Positions 1-5,712 of a stretch of DNA of 11,806 bases are shown one piece after another. Every line of letters starts with the position of its first letter. Position 1 is the first letter of the stretch. This stretch comes from an uncultured Brevundimonas sp. (lineage in GTDB: Bacteria > Pseudomonadota > Alphaproteobacteria > Caulobacterales > Caulobacteraceae), in NCBI GenBank assembly GCA_946481425.1, contig CAMLNT010000060.1, forward strand, positions 1 to 11,806, written 5' to 3'. The notes below the pieces were generated by a model, which saw nothing but the letters and a program-made list of their open reading frames with translations, ran no database searches and had not been told where the DNA came from. The position numbers were made by a program, and so were the translations under genes.

Positions 1-132
1 CAGCACGTCTATGTCACCAACCTGAACGTCGGCCGCGCGCCGGCCGACACCCTGCGCGTCGTCGACGCGCTGCAGACCGACGAACTCTGCCCCTGCAACC
101 GCCCGGTGGGCGGCGAGACGCTGGCGGCCTAG
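1..132 (+). CDS. ahpC: Alkyl hydroperoxide reductase subunit C, C-terminal end (partial)
   Basis: The window opens inside this gene; the last 43 codons are visible and end in TAG at 130-132. The visible peptide contains NLNVGRAPADTLRVVDALQT followed by DELCPCNRPVGGETL. This is the typical C-terminal end of the AhpC/Prx1-type 2-Cys peroxiredoxins, which carry the resolving cysteine in an LCPC-type motif. AhpC reduces hydrogen peroxide, organic peroxides and peroxynitrite in the cytoplasm through a peroxidatic cysteine near the N-terminus, which is outside the window. The next gene is ahpD, a known reductant partner of AhpC, which supports the call. The promoter and any OxyR site would lie to the left and cannot be seen. 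Confidence 0.93.
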   Translation, partial: QHVYVTNLNVGRAPADTLRVVDALQTDELCPCNRPVGGETLAA

Positions 133-148
133 GGCCGTCGGCCGGACC

Positions 149-181
149 GGGGGTGCGCATCCCTCCTCCCTGCGCGCCCCC
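149..181 (+). promoter_or_regulatory. Hairpin in the ahpC-ahpD spacer
   Basis: Bases 149-159 (GGGGGTGCGCA) pair with 171-181 (TGCGCGCCCCC) to give an 11-bp stem with one G-T wobble and an 11-base pyrimidine-rich loop. No clear U-run follows (CGATCCCCCTGTTT), so it is not a standard intrinsic terminator. It could weaken read-through into ahpD or stabilise the ahpC transcript end. The structure is seen directly; the role is inferred. Confidence 0.5.
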
Positions 182-217
182 GATCCCCCTGTTTCCTCTC
201 TGATCCAAGGACGCCCG

Positions 218-751
218 ATGTCGCTCGACGCGCTGCGCGAAACCATTCCCGCCTACGCCAAGGACCTGTCGCTGAACCTGTCCAGCCTGGCCGCCGAGAC
301 GACCCTGTCGGACTCTCAGAAGTGGGGTTGTTTCCTGGCCTGCGCCCATGCGGTCGGCACGCCGTCCGTCATCCGCGCCTTCGAGGCCGAGGCCGCCTCG
401 CGTCTGACGCCCGAACAGGTCGGCGCGGCGAAGGCCGCCGCCGCCATCATGGGCATGAACAATGTCTACTATCGGTCGCTGCACCTGATGCACAACGCCG
501 AGTACCAGACCCTGCCGGCCCGCCTGCGCATGAACATCCTGGGCAATCCCGGCGCGCCGAAGGTCGACTTCGAGCTCTGGAGCCTTGCGGTCTCGGCCAT
601 CAACGGCTGCGGCGCCTGCCTGGACGCCCACGAGAAGACCCTGCGCGAGCACGGCGCGACCAACGTCCAGGTCCAGGCCGGTCTACGCATCGGCTCGGTG
701 GTCAATGCCGTGAGCCGCGTGCTGGCCGCCGAAGCAGCGCTGGCCAGCTAG
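218..751 (+). CDS. ahpD: Alkyl hydroperoxidase AhpD
   Basis: A protein of 177 residues, the usual length for AhpD. It has the carboxymuconolactone-decarboxylase/AhpD fold signature NGCGACLDAHEKTL. The catalytic relay can be read directly: Glu119, Cys131, Cys134 and His138, each one residue later than in the Mycobacterium tuberculosis enzyme (E118, C130, C133, H137). AhpD has weak peroxidase activity of its own and, in mycobacteria, passes electrons from dihydrolipoamide/SucB-type proteins to AhpC; here it lies 85 bp behind ahpC in the same direction, so a joint role in cytoplasmic peroxide removal is likely. The ATG at 218 is preceded by AAGGA at 207-211, a suitable Shine-Dalgarno. The stop is 4 bp from the stop of the convergent kinase gene. 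No anomaly is seen in the protein. Confidence 0.96.
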   Translation: MSLDALRETIPAYAKDLSLNLSSLAAETTLSDSQKWGCFLACAHAVGTPSVIRAFEAEAASRLTPEQVGAAKAAAAIMGMNNVYYRSLHLMHNAEYQTLPARLRMNILGNPGAPKVDFELWSLAVSAINGCGACLDAHEKTLREHGATNVQVQAGLRIGSVVNAVSRVLAAEAALAS

Positions 752-755
752 TCGC

Positions 756-2591
756 TTATCCCGCGATGGCCGGCTGATCACCGGCCAGTTCGGCCAGGGC
801 GACCTCGGCCGCGACCGCCGGCAGCCACAGCGCCGCCGTCGAGCCTTCGCCCGGCATGGATCCCAGCCTCAGCGCTCCGCCCAGTGACCGGGCGAAACCC
901 CGCGCCTGCGGCAGGCCGAGGCCTTCTGCGCCGGCGCGCGTGGTGAAGAAGGGCTCCTGCGCCCGGATCAGGACATCGGGCGTCATGCCGGGGCCCCGAT
1001 CGGCAACGGTGATCTTCACATAGTCCCCGGCCGTGAGATCGGAGTCGCTCGTGGCTACCGAGGCCGGCTCGATCCGCACCCGCACCTGACCTTGGGGCCC
1101 CTGCGCCTGTCGCGCGTTTTCGAGCAACGCCGTCAGGGCAGACTGCAGCCGCACGGGATCGAAGCGGGCGTAGACCGGCCCGTTCTCGACCTGGACATCC
1201 ACCGCCCCGGCCTGGATCGGCGCCGGAAGCCCGCGGATCACCGCGCCGACGTCCAGCGCTCTCAGGGCCGTGTCGTCGCCGCGCGAGAAGGCGGCCAGCT
1301 GGCGCGTGAGGCGCTCGCCACGCCGTCCCGCGGCGAGGGCCGCCTCGGCCACGCGTCGCACCCGCTCGGGATTGTCGGCCTGGCGATCGATCATGTCGAG
1401 CGCGCCCAGCATGAGAGTGAGCAGGGCGTTGAAGTCCTGGGCCACCCCGCCGGTCATGCGCCCGATGTCCTCCAGCCGGCGGCCGTCATCGGCCTCGGCC
1501 TCGTCACGGCGGCGCCGATCCTCGACGCTGGCGAGCGTCTGGTTGAGCGCCGTGCGGGCTTCCTCGGCCGCCTGTTCGGCCTGGATCCGCGCCTGTTCGG
1601 CGACGGACAGGCGTTCGGACAGGGCGATGAGTTCTGGTGACAGGGCCTGCGGGTCGGACGCCGCATCCGCGTCGGCCATCGGCAGGTCCGTGACGTCCTC
1701 GCCAACCATCAGCACCGCGTCGATGGCATCGTCGAAGGGCAGGGCCATGGCGGTCCATCGGACGAACCGGCGCTCGCCGGTCGGCAGGGTCACGGCCTCT
1801 TCCAGAGGGGCGATCGGGGTCTCGCCGGTGCGGATCACCTCGGCCGGATAGGCGCGCGCGGCCTCCCAGCGGCTTTCCGGCGCGACCAGCTCGGCGAAGG
1901 GACGGCCTCTCAGGGCGTCGGCGTCGACGCCGAACATTCTCGCGGCCAGCAGATTGGCCTCGCGAATCTGGCCCTCGGCGCCCACCACCAGCAGCACATT
2001 GGGAGCCGCGTCGAAGACGCGCCGGGTCAGTTCAGCCTCGGGCGACGCAGCCGGGTTGAGGCTGTCGATCTCGACCAGGGCGGCGGAGGAGCCGATCACC
2101 TGTCCGTAGCCGTCCAGGATCGGCATGGCGGTCACCGACACCAGCAGCTTTCGTTTGGTCCCAGGCTGGGCGATGACGTGCTGGAAGCCCTTGACGGTCT
2201 GGCCCCTCAGCGCGCGCGCATTTGGCAACAGTTCCGGCGGAATCTGACGGCCGTCCGGATAGGTGATGCCCCAGGTCGCCGAGTGGAACCGCAGGCCGAT
2301 CAGCTCCTGATCCCGGCGTCCCAGAAGCTGGTGCGCCGAGCGATTGGCGAAGACGAAGCGGCCCTGCGTGTCTGTCTCGACCAGTGCGACCGGCACCGAA
2401 GCGAGGATCTGGTTCAGGCGCGTCTGGTGGATTTCCGCCTCATTGCGGAACCGGTCGCGCTCCGCTGTCGCATTTCGGAACGCCCAGGCGGCGCGTCCGG
2501 CAAGGAAGAAGAAGACCAGCGCCAGCCCTGCGGCCACAGCGAAAGCCAGGCCCAGCAAGGGAACCCAGTCAATCTCGCCTTCCATGATCAT
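756..2591 (-). CDS. Membrane-anchored double-PAS sensor kinase homologue lacking the phospho-acceptor His (probable pseudokinase)
   Basis: A 611-residue protein. One N-terminal membrane helix (about 10-32) leads into PAS-like domains at about 56-170 (DTQGRFVFANRSAHQLLGRR) and 190-305 (EGQIREANLLAARMFGVDAD). A charged Ala/Glu-rich coiled coil (about 320-375) follows, then a dimerisation/H-box region (375-440) and an HATPase_c domain (about 470-595). The H-box reads GGVAQDFNALL where the family, including CckA, has GG(I/V)AHDFNNLL. Gln385 (codon CAG, plus-strand 1437-1439) replaces the phosphorylated His, and Ala replaces the second Asn. The ATP-site boxes remain: N-box ENARQA (491-496), G1 DRGPG (531-535), F-box FFTT (548-551), G2 GLGL (557-560). 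There is no receiver domain and no response regulator gene nearby. The first ATG (2589-2591) has AGGGG five bases upstream; a second in-frame ATG two codons later is also possible. Kinase family membership is certain; loss of autophosphorylation is inferred from Gln385. A sequencing error at one base could mimic it, but the adjacent N-to-A change argues against this. Confidence 0.9.
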   Translation of the reverse strand: MIMEGEIDWVPLLGLAFAVAAGLALVFFFLAGRAAWAFRNATAERDRFRNEAEIHQTRLNQILASVPVALVETDTQGRFVFANRSAHQLLGRRDQELIGLRFHSATWGITYPDGRQIPPELLPNARALRGQTVKGFQHVIAQPGTKRKLLVSVTAMPILDGYGQVIGSSAALVEIDSLNPAASPEAELTRRVFDAAPNVLLVVGAEGQIREANLLAARMFGVDADALRGRPFAELVAPESRWEAARAYPAEVIRTGETPIAPLEEAVTLPTGERRFVRWTAMALPFDDAIDAVLMVGEDVTDLPMADADAASDPQALSPELIALSERLSVAEQARIQAEQAAEEARTALNQTLASVEDRRRRDEAEADDGRRLEDIGRMTGGVAQDFNALLTLMLGALDMIDRQADNPERVRRVAEAALAAGRRGERLTRQLAAFSRGDDTALRALDVGAVIRGLPAPIQAGAVDVQVENGPVYARFDPVRLQSALTALLENARQAQGPQGQVRVRIEPASVATSDSDLTAGDYVKITVADRGPGMTPDVLIRAQEPFFTTRAGAEGLGLPQARGFARSLGGALRLGSMPGEGSTAALWLPAVAAEVALAELAGDQPAIAG

Positions 2592-2729
2592 ACGCGCACC
2601 CCTGCGTCCGGATCTTCTATCGACAGGGGAAAAAGCAAGGTCCGGGCCGCGTTTGACCGATAACCGACGATCACCCGGCTTGCGAGTCCCGCATCGACCC
2701 GAATTGGGCGGGCCGCGATCTCCGCGACC

Positions 2730-3437
2730 TTAGGCCGCGCGTTTCGCCCGCCGCGCTCGCCAGGCGTTCAGACCGTAGATGCCGGCGGGGATCAGCCAGT
2801 AAGCGAAGCCGGGCAATCCGGGAAACAGCCGCAGGGGAAAGAGCTGGGCGATCAGCGCCGAGACGATTCCCGAGACGACGATCACCGCCCAGACCCCACT
2901 CCAGGATGCCGCCGCCTCCCGATCCTGCGTCTCGACGCCCAGGGCGTCTGCCTTACTCACGGCGTGCCGGTAGAGCAGGAAATACAGCGCCCCCAGCACC
3001 GCAAAGCCCAGGCCATAGACTGTGTAGACCCCCGCCAGGTCCCCATAGGTCCCGATCTGCCCCCCGCCCGGCAGCAACCCTCCCGACAGGAAGTGCGCCG
3101 CCGCATCCGTCAGCATCCGCAGGGGAAAGACATAGATCAGCGCCATGAAGACGATGGCCAGACTCAGCACCACCGACAGGCCGTCGCGGTTGGGGACCAG
3201 CCGTCCATAGGTCCGGTGTCCGAGCCAGAACATCACGATCAGGGCAAAGCCCATCGCAAACGACGGGATACGGCCCAGCGCCTCGAGCAGGTCGGCGAAG
3301 TTCCGCGGCGGCTCGCCGCCGGCGATGATCAGCAGCGACACGGCGAACGCGAAGGCCGCGTCCACGAAGGCGTCGAGGCGTTTGGTCTCAGCAGGCCTCG
3401 GCGGCGCGTCCGGCGCCAGCGCGTCTGTCTCGGTCAT
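2730..3437 (-). CDS. TMEM175-family (DUF1211) integral membrane protein, putative potassium channel
   Basis: A 235-residue protein with about six hydrophobic segments (roughly 24-40, 57-73, 88-105, 138-156, 182-200 and 208-226). The first segment carries a TMEM175-like signature, R20-LDA-F24-V25-D26, where the family usually has R-x3-F-S-D. The second repeat feature FWLGHRTYGRL resembles the family's conserved FW-x-x-H motif. Bacterial TMEM175 proteins conduct K+ as tetramers; this function is assumed from the family only, and the Ser-to-Val change in the FSD motif makes it less sure. The reading frame is open upstream to 3554. However, the ATG at 3435-3437 has an AGGAGGGC Shine-Dalgarno just upstream, and the peptide before it does not look like real protein, so I start there. 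The gene is divergent from the TonB_C gene, with 88 bp between start codons. The C-terminus is basic (ARRAKRAA), probably cytoplasmic. Confidence 0.82.
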   Translation of the reverse strand: MTETDALAPDAPPRPAETKRLDAFVDAAFAFAVSLLIIAGGEPPRNFADLLEALGRIPSFAMGFALIVMFWLGHRTYGRLVPNRDGLSVVLSLAIVFMALIYVFPLRMLTDAAAHFLSGGLLPGGGQIGTYGDLAGVYTVYGLGFAVLGALYFLLYRHAVSKADALGVETQDREAAASWSGVWAVIVVSGIVSALIAQLFPLRLFPGLPGFAYWLIPAGIYGLNAWRARRAKRAA

Positions 3438-3525
3438 TCCCGCCCTCCTGACCGCACACGGTTGCGCGAAACCGCGGGACGCGGCAAGGCTTGAGTCCCC
3501 AGGCCTGAAGCCGCGAGGAGGCTCC

Positions 3526-4284
3526 ATGAGCGCCCTGTTCTCTCTCCTCGCCATGCTCGCCCTGGGCGCGGCTCAGGATGCGGGTCAGCGGGACCCGGTC
3601 GTCACGAACGCACGGTGGGACCAGATGCCGCCACCCGAGCTGGCCTATCTGGAGTATCCGCCCCTGGCCACGATCCTCGGGGTCGGCGGCGACGTCCACC
3701 TTCGGTGCATCGCCCGGGTCGACGGGGCGATCGGCGACTGCGAGGTGTTGTCGGTCTCCACCCCGGGCTGGGGCTTCGAGGCCGCCGCCATCCGCGTCGT
3801 CCAGCTGGGCCGGCTCCATCCGATGACCGTCGACGGCGTCCCCCAGGACAGCACCTTCACAGTGCGCCTCCCGTTCCAGCCGCAGAACTTCGAGGAGCTG
3901 GGATCCTATTCCGGTCCGGCGCCGGGCGCCGACGAACTGGCGATGTTGCGCGACATGATCGCCTTCAACGCCAGCGTCGAAGACCTCACGTGCCTGAACC
4001 TCGAATACCTGAGCCGCGAGGAGCGCGCGGCCGTCATGCCGCTCCTGCGCCAGGCGTTCGAAGAGCACAGGACGGCCTGGGTCGAAGGCATGGCGATGGG
4101 CTATGCTCGGATGCTGCCCCACGGCTCGGCGGCGGCCATCCGCGCAGGCGGCGCGCCGCCCCCGATGCCCGAGCTTGAAGAGATCGATCCCGCCGTCTTC
4201 GACATGGTCCGGGCGGTCGAACTGCGCATCTACGCGCGCACGCGCGTCCTGTACTGCAGCCAGTACGACTGCCCGTCGATCTAG
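3526..4284 (+). CDS. Secreted TonB C-terminal-domain protein (energy transducer TonB-like)
   Basis: A 252-residue protein. Residues 1-16 form a short signal peptide (MSALFSLLAMLALGAA, likely cleaved before QD), so the rest should be periplasmic. Residues 40-118 match the TonB_C fold: LEYPPLATILGVGGDVHLRC, then VDGAIGDCEVLS, GFEAAAIRVV and FTVRLPF. Cys61 and Cys72 sit where many TonB_C proteins of this kind have a paired cysteine. There is no N-terminal membrane anchor and no Pro-rich spanner as in true TonB. It therefore probably does not energise outer-membrane receptors in the classical way. Residues 125-252 form a helical region I do not recognise, with three more cysteines (156, 244, 249). 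The ATG at 3526 follows GAGGAG at 3515-3520; the frame is open further upstream but has no better start. A terminator lies 20 bp after the stop. Confidence 0.78.
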   Translation: MSALFSLLAMLALGAAQDAGQRDPVVTNARWDQMPPPELAYLEYPPLATILGVGGDVHLRCIARVDGAIGDCEVLSVSTPGWGFEAAAIRVVQLGRLHPMTVDGVPQDSTFTVRLPFQPQNFEELGSYSGPAPGADELAMLRDMIAFNASVEDLTCLNLEYLSREERAAVMPLLRQAFEEHRTAWVEGMAMGYARMLPHGSAAAIRAGGAPPPMPELEEIDPAVFDMVRAVELRIYARTRVLYCSQYDCPSI

Positions 4285-4301
4285 GCCCTGGTCGGAAAAG
4301 C

Positions 4302-4330
4302 AAAAAGCCCGGTCTTGCGACCGGGCCTTT
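4302..4330 (-). terminator. Intrinsic terminator of tRNA-Gly, probably bidirectional
   Basis: Bases 4307-4314 (GCCCGGTC) and 4319-4326 (GACCGGGC) form a perfect 8-bp stem with a TTGC loop. Read on the minus strand, the stem is followed by TTTTTGCTTTTCC, a good U-tract, 13 bases beyond the CCA end of tRNA-Gly. Read on the plus strand it is followed only by CTTTC, so it may also end the TonB_C transcript, less efficiently. Confidence 0.85.
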
Positions 4331-4342
4331 CAGATCGTCGAC

Positions 4343-4417
4343 TGGAGCGGGCGAGGCGATTCGAACGCCCGACCCTCACCTTGGCAAGGTGATGCTCTAC
4401 CCCTGAGCTACGCCCGC
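4343..4417 (-). tRNA. tRNA-Gly (anticodon GCC)
   Basis: A complete 75-base cloverleaf on the minus strand including an encoded CCA (plus-strand TGG at 4343-4345). The acceptor stem is GCGGGCG/CGCCCGC with discriminator T. The D-arm is GCTC-AGGGGTA-GAGC. The anticodon arm is TCACC-TTGCCAA-GGTGA, giving anticodon GCC. The T-arm is GGGCG-TTCGAAT-CGCCT, closed by one G-T pair. All invariant positions checked are present. It reads the GGC/GGU codons, the dominant glycine codons in such a GC-rich genome. Confidence 0.98.
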
Positions 4418-4458
4418 GCTCTTCGGAGCCGGGTGGGCTCCTCAGTCGAGAGGCGGCG

Positions 4459-4487
4459 CTATAGCCGAACGTCCGGCGGGGACGCAA
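4459..4487 (-). promoter_or_regulatory. Predicted promoter of tRNA-Gly
   Basis: On the minus strand TTGCGT (4487-4482) is followed after 17 bases by CTATAG (4464-4459). The -10 is part of GCTATAGC, close to the GCTANAWC consensus described for Caulobacter housekeeping promoters. Transcription would start near 4452, leaving a leader of about 35 bases before the mature tRNA. It is predicted from sequence alone. Confidence 0.55.
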
Positions 4488-4523
4488 GGGGCAATCCATA
4501 CGAAAACGACTGGCCGGGCCCGG

Positions 4524-4583
4524 AGCCTCTGAGCGGTCTCACATCCCGGCCCACACTGCTATATGGAGTCGGGCGCAGAGGCT
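4524..4583. repeat. Short inverted repeat between tRNA-Gly and rplU
   Basis: AGCCTCTG at 4524-4531 and CAGAGGCT at 4576-4583 are perfect 8-bp inverted arms with 44 bases between them. Outside them lie two direct copies of GGCCGGGCCC (4512-4521 and 4597-4606). This could be a protein-binding arrangement upstream of the rplU promoter, or chance in GC-rich DNA; I cannot assign a function. Confidence 0.4.
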
Positions 4584-4654
4584 TCGCTGGCCGCTTGGCC
4601 GGGCCCATGGCCTTGCCGTCCATCAGATTTCCGCGGAATCTCGGGGCGCTCGCG

Positions 4655-4682
4655 TTGACTCCTTGTCGCCGATCCGTATAAG
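4655..4682 (+). promoter_or_regulatory. Predicted sigma-70-type promoter of rplU-rpmA
   Basis: TTGACT (4655-4660) and TATAAG (4677-4682) are separated by 16 bases. Both boxes are close to consensus, and they stand out in a GC-rich region. Transcription should start near 4689, giving a leader of about 75 bases before the rplU ATG. A strong promoter fits a ribosomal protein operon. Confidence 0.75.
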
Positions 4683-4693
4683 TCCGCCCTCTT

Positions 4694-4740
4694 CGCCCGC
4701 GGGTCCTCTCGCGGGCGAGACCATTTTTGCGTCCGCGCAA
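4694..4740 (+). promoter_or_regulatory. Structured 5' leader of rplU
   Basis: Directly after the expected transcription start, CGCCCGCG (4694-4701) and CGCGGGCG (4710-4717) form a perfect 8-bp stem, extended by a T-A pair, with an 8-base loop. A second small stem follows, TTGCG (4727-4731) with CGCAA (4736-4740) and loop TCCG. A T5 run (4724-4728) lies 7 bases after the first stem. Ribosomal-protein leaders often carry autoregulatory structures; whether this one binds a ribosomal protein is not known. No known leader family is recognised. Confidence 0.45.
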
Positions 4741-4764
4741 GTTCCAAAGCCTAGAGGCCAAGCC

Positions 4765-5307
4765 ATGTACGCGGTGATCAAGACCGGCGGCAAACAATAC
4801 CGGGTTCAACCGGGCGACCTGATCGTCGTCGAAAAGCTCGCTGGCGAGCCGGGCGACGAGATCAAGCTCGACCAGGTCCTGATGATGGGCGACACCGTCG
4901 GCGCCCCGCTGGTCGACAAGGCCTTCGCCTCGGCCGTTCTGGTCGAGACCCGCAAGGGTGAGAAGGTCAAGATCTTCAAGAAGATCCGTCGCCAGGGCTA
5001 CCGCCGCACCAACGGCCACCGTCAGCCGGAAAGCGTTCTGCGCGTCGTCGGCCTGACCGGTTCGGACGGCAAGGCCACCAAGTGGGACGGCGAAGTCTCG
5101 CTGACCACCAAGGCCGAGATGAACGCCCGCGCCCGCAACCTCGCCCCGCGCGTCGAGGCCGAGGCCAAGCCGGCCAAGGTCGCCAAGCCCGCCAAGGCCG
5201 AGGCTGCCGCTGAAACCAAGGCTGCGCCGAAGAAGGCCGCCGCCAAGACCGAAACCAAGTCCAAGGCTGCGCCCAAGAAGGCCGCCGCCAAGACTGACGA
5301 AGCCTAA
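4765..5307 (+). CDS. rplU: 50S ribosomal protein L21, with long Lys/Ala-rich C-terminal tail
   Basis: A 180-residue protein of the large ribosomal subunit that contacts 23S rRNA near L20. Residues 1-100 are a classic L21: it starts MYAVIKTGGKQYRVQPGD and has the RNA-binding stretch FKKIRRQGYRRTNGHRQPES (71-90). Typical L21 is about 103 residues; here a further 80 residues follow, from about 130 on almost only Ala, Lys, Pro, Glu and Thr. The tail includes a 15-residue tandem repeat (KAAPKKAAAKTETKS, then KAAPKKAAAKTDEA). Such tails occur in L21 of several alphaproteobacteria and are probably disordered and rRNA-binding; that is inference. The ATG at 4765 has AGAGG at 4753-4757; the frame is open further upstream, but the MYAVI start is the conserved one. 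rpmA follows after 12 bases, forming the usual rplU-rpmA operon. Confidence 0.98.
   Translation: MYAVIKTGGKQYRVQPGDLIVVEKLAGEPGDEIKLDQVLMMGDTVGAPLVDKAFASAVLVETRKGEKVKIFKKIRRQGYRRTNGHRQPESVLRVVGLTGSDGKATKWDGEVSLTTKAEMNARARNLAPRVEAEAKPAKVAKPAKAEAAAETKAAPKKAAAKTETKSKAAPKKAAAKTDEA
5218..5304 (+). repeat. 45-bp tandem repeat encoding the L21 tail
   Basis: Two near-identical units begin at 5218 and 5263 (period 45 bases), starting AAGGCTGCGCC(G/C)AAGAAG. The first about 30 bases of each differ by a single base. They encode two copies of KAAPKKAAAKT. This looks like an internal duplication in a low-complexity coding tail and would be prone to length change between strains. Confidence 0.85.
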
Positions 5308-5319
5308 GGAGCTCGACCC

Positions 5320-5586
5320 ATGGCTCACAAGAAATCCGGTGGTTCGTCGCGCAACGGTCGCGACTCCGAGTCCAAGCGCCTTGGCGTGAAGAAGTTCGGC
5401 GGTGAGCGCGTGCTCGCCGGCAACATCATCGTGCGTCAGCGCGGCACCAAGTTCCATCCGGGCGACAACATGGGCATGGGCCGTGACCATACCCTCTTTG
5501 CGCTCGTTGACGGCGCCGTGGCCTTCACCACCAAGCGTGGCGGCCGTTGTTACGTGTCGATTCAACAGCCGCAGGCGGCCGAATAG
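5320..5586 (+). CDS. rpmA: 50S ribosomal protein L27
   Basis: An 88-residue protein with the full L27 pattern: N-terminal [20 protein letters not shown], then [43 protein letters not shown]. The flexible N-terminus of L27 reaches the peptidyl-transferase centre. There is no N-terminal extension of the kind cleaved by Prp in Firmicutes; it starts directly at MAHKK. The Shine-Dalgarno AAGGAG (5306-5311) overlaps the rplU stop codon, so the two genes are probably translated together. In many bacteria obgE comes next in this operon; here a terminator and then a GNAT gene follow instead. Confidence 0.98.
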   Translation: MAHKKSGGSSRNGRDSESKRLGVKKFGGERVLAGNIIVRQRGTKFHPGDNMGMGRDHTLFALVDGAVAFTTKRGGRCYVSIQQPQAAE

Positions 5587-5605
5587 CGATCCGAACAGGC
5601 AGCTA

Positions 5606-5636
5606 TCCGGATCGCCCTCAAATCAGGCGATCCGGA
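5606..5636 (+). other. Perfect 11-bp hairpin after rpmA
   Basis: TCCGGATCGCC (5606-5616) and GGCGATCCGGA (5626-5636) form a perfect stem with a 9-base loop, 20 bases after the rpmA stop. No T-run follows, so on its own it is not an intrinsic terminator. It may protect the 3' end of the mRNA or act with the true terminator just downstream. Confidence 0.6.
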
Positions 5637-5651
5637 CAGACGAAACTCCAG

Positions 5652-5687
5652 CGGGGAGTCCGGACGCCGGGCTCCCCGTTTTCGTTT
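5652..5687 (+). terminator. Rho-independent terminator of rplU-rpmA
   Basis: Bases 5652-5663 (CGGGGAGTCCGG) pair with 5667-5678 (CCGGGCTCCCCG) in a 12-bp stem with one G-T wobble and the loop ACG. The stem is followed at once by TTTTCGTTT. This is a textbook intrinsic terminator in the plus direction. It separates the ribosomal operon from the acetyltransferase gene. Confidence 0.92.
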
Positions 5688-5712
5688 CGCGACCGACCTG
5701 GAGACGCCGGTC

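Larger units (their letters stand above)
4418..4764. other. 347-base divergent intergenic region with promoters of tRNA-Gly and rplU
   Basis: No plausible protein gene: the open frames here are antisense extensions of the tRNA or of rplU with no ribosome-binding site. The region holds an outward promoter for tRNA-Gly at the left and one for rplU at the right, plus a structured rplU leader. The middle (4500-4620) contains two copies of GGCCGGGCCC (4512-4521 and 4597-4606). These bracket an inverted repeat AGCCTCTG (4524-4531) / CAGAGGCT (4576-4583). Confidence 0.7.

Noticed and set aside
2592..2729. Promoter of the PAS kinase in the 138-bp gap upstream
   Set aside because: Only poorly spaced boxes (TTGCTT and TAGAAG 13 bases apart on the minus strand) could be found; not good enough to list.
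3438..3554. Longer N-terminus for the TMEM175-like protein
   Set aside because: The extra 39 residues have no Shine-Dalgarno, overlap the neighbour's upstream region, and a good ribosome-binding site supports the ATG at 3437.
4281..4681. Apparent proteins containing RGDSNARPSPWQGDALPLSY and similar peptides across tRNA-Gly
   Set aside because: This is the well-known spurious translation of a tRNA gene and its flank, not a protein gene.
4459..5565. Gly/Leu-rich open frame of 368 codons opposite rplU-rpmA
   Set aside because: The repeats (LGLG...) only mirror the Lys/Ala tail of L21 in the complementary strand.
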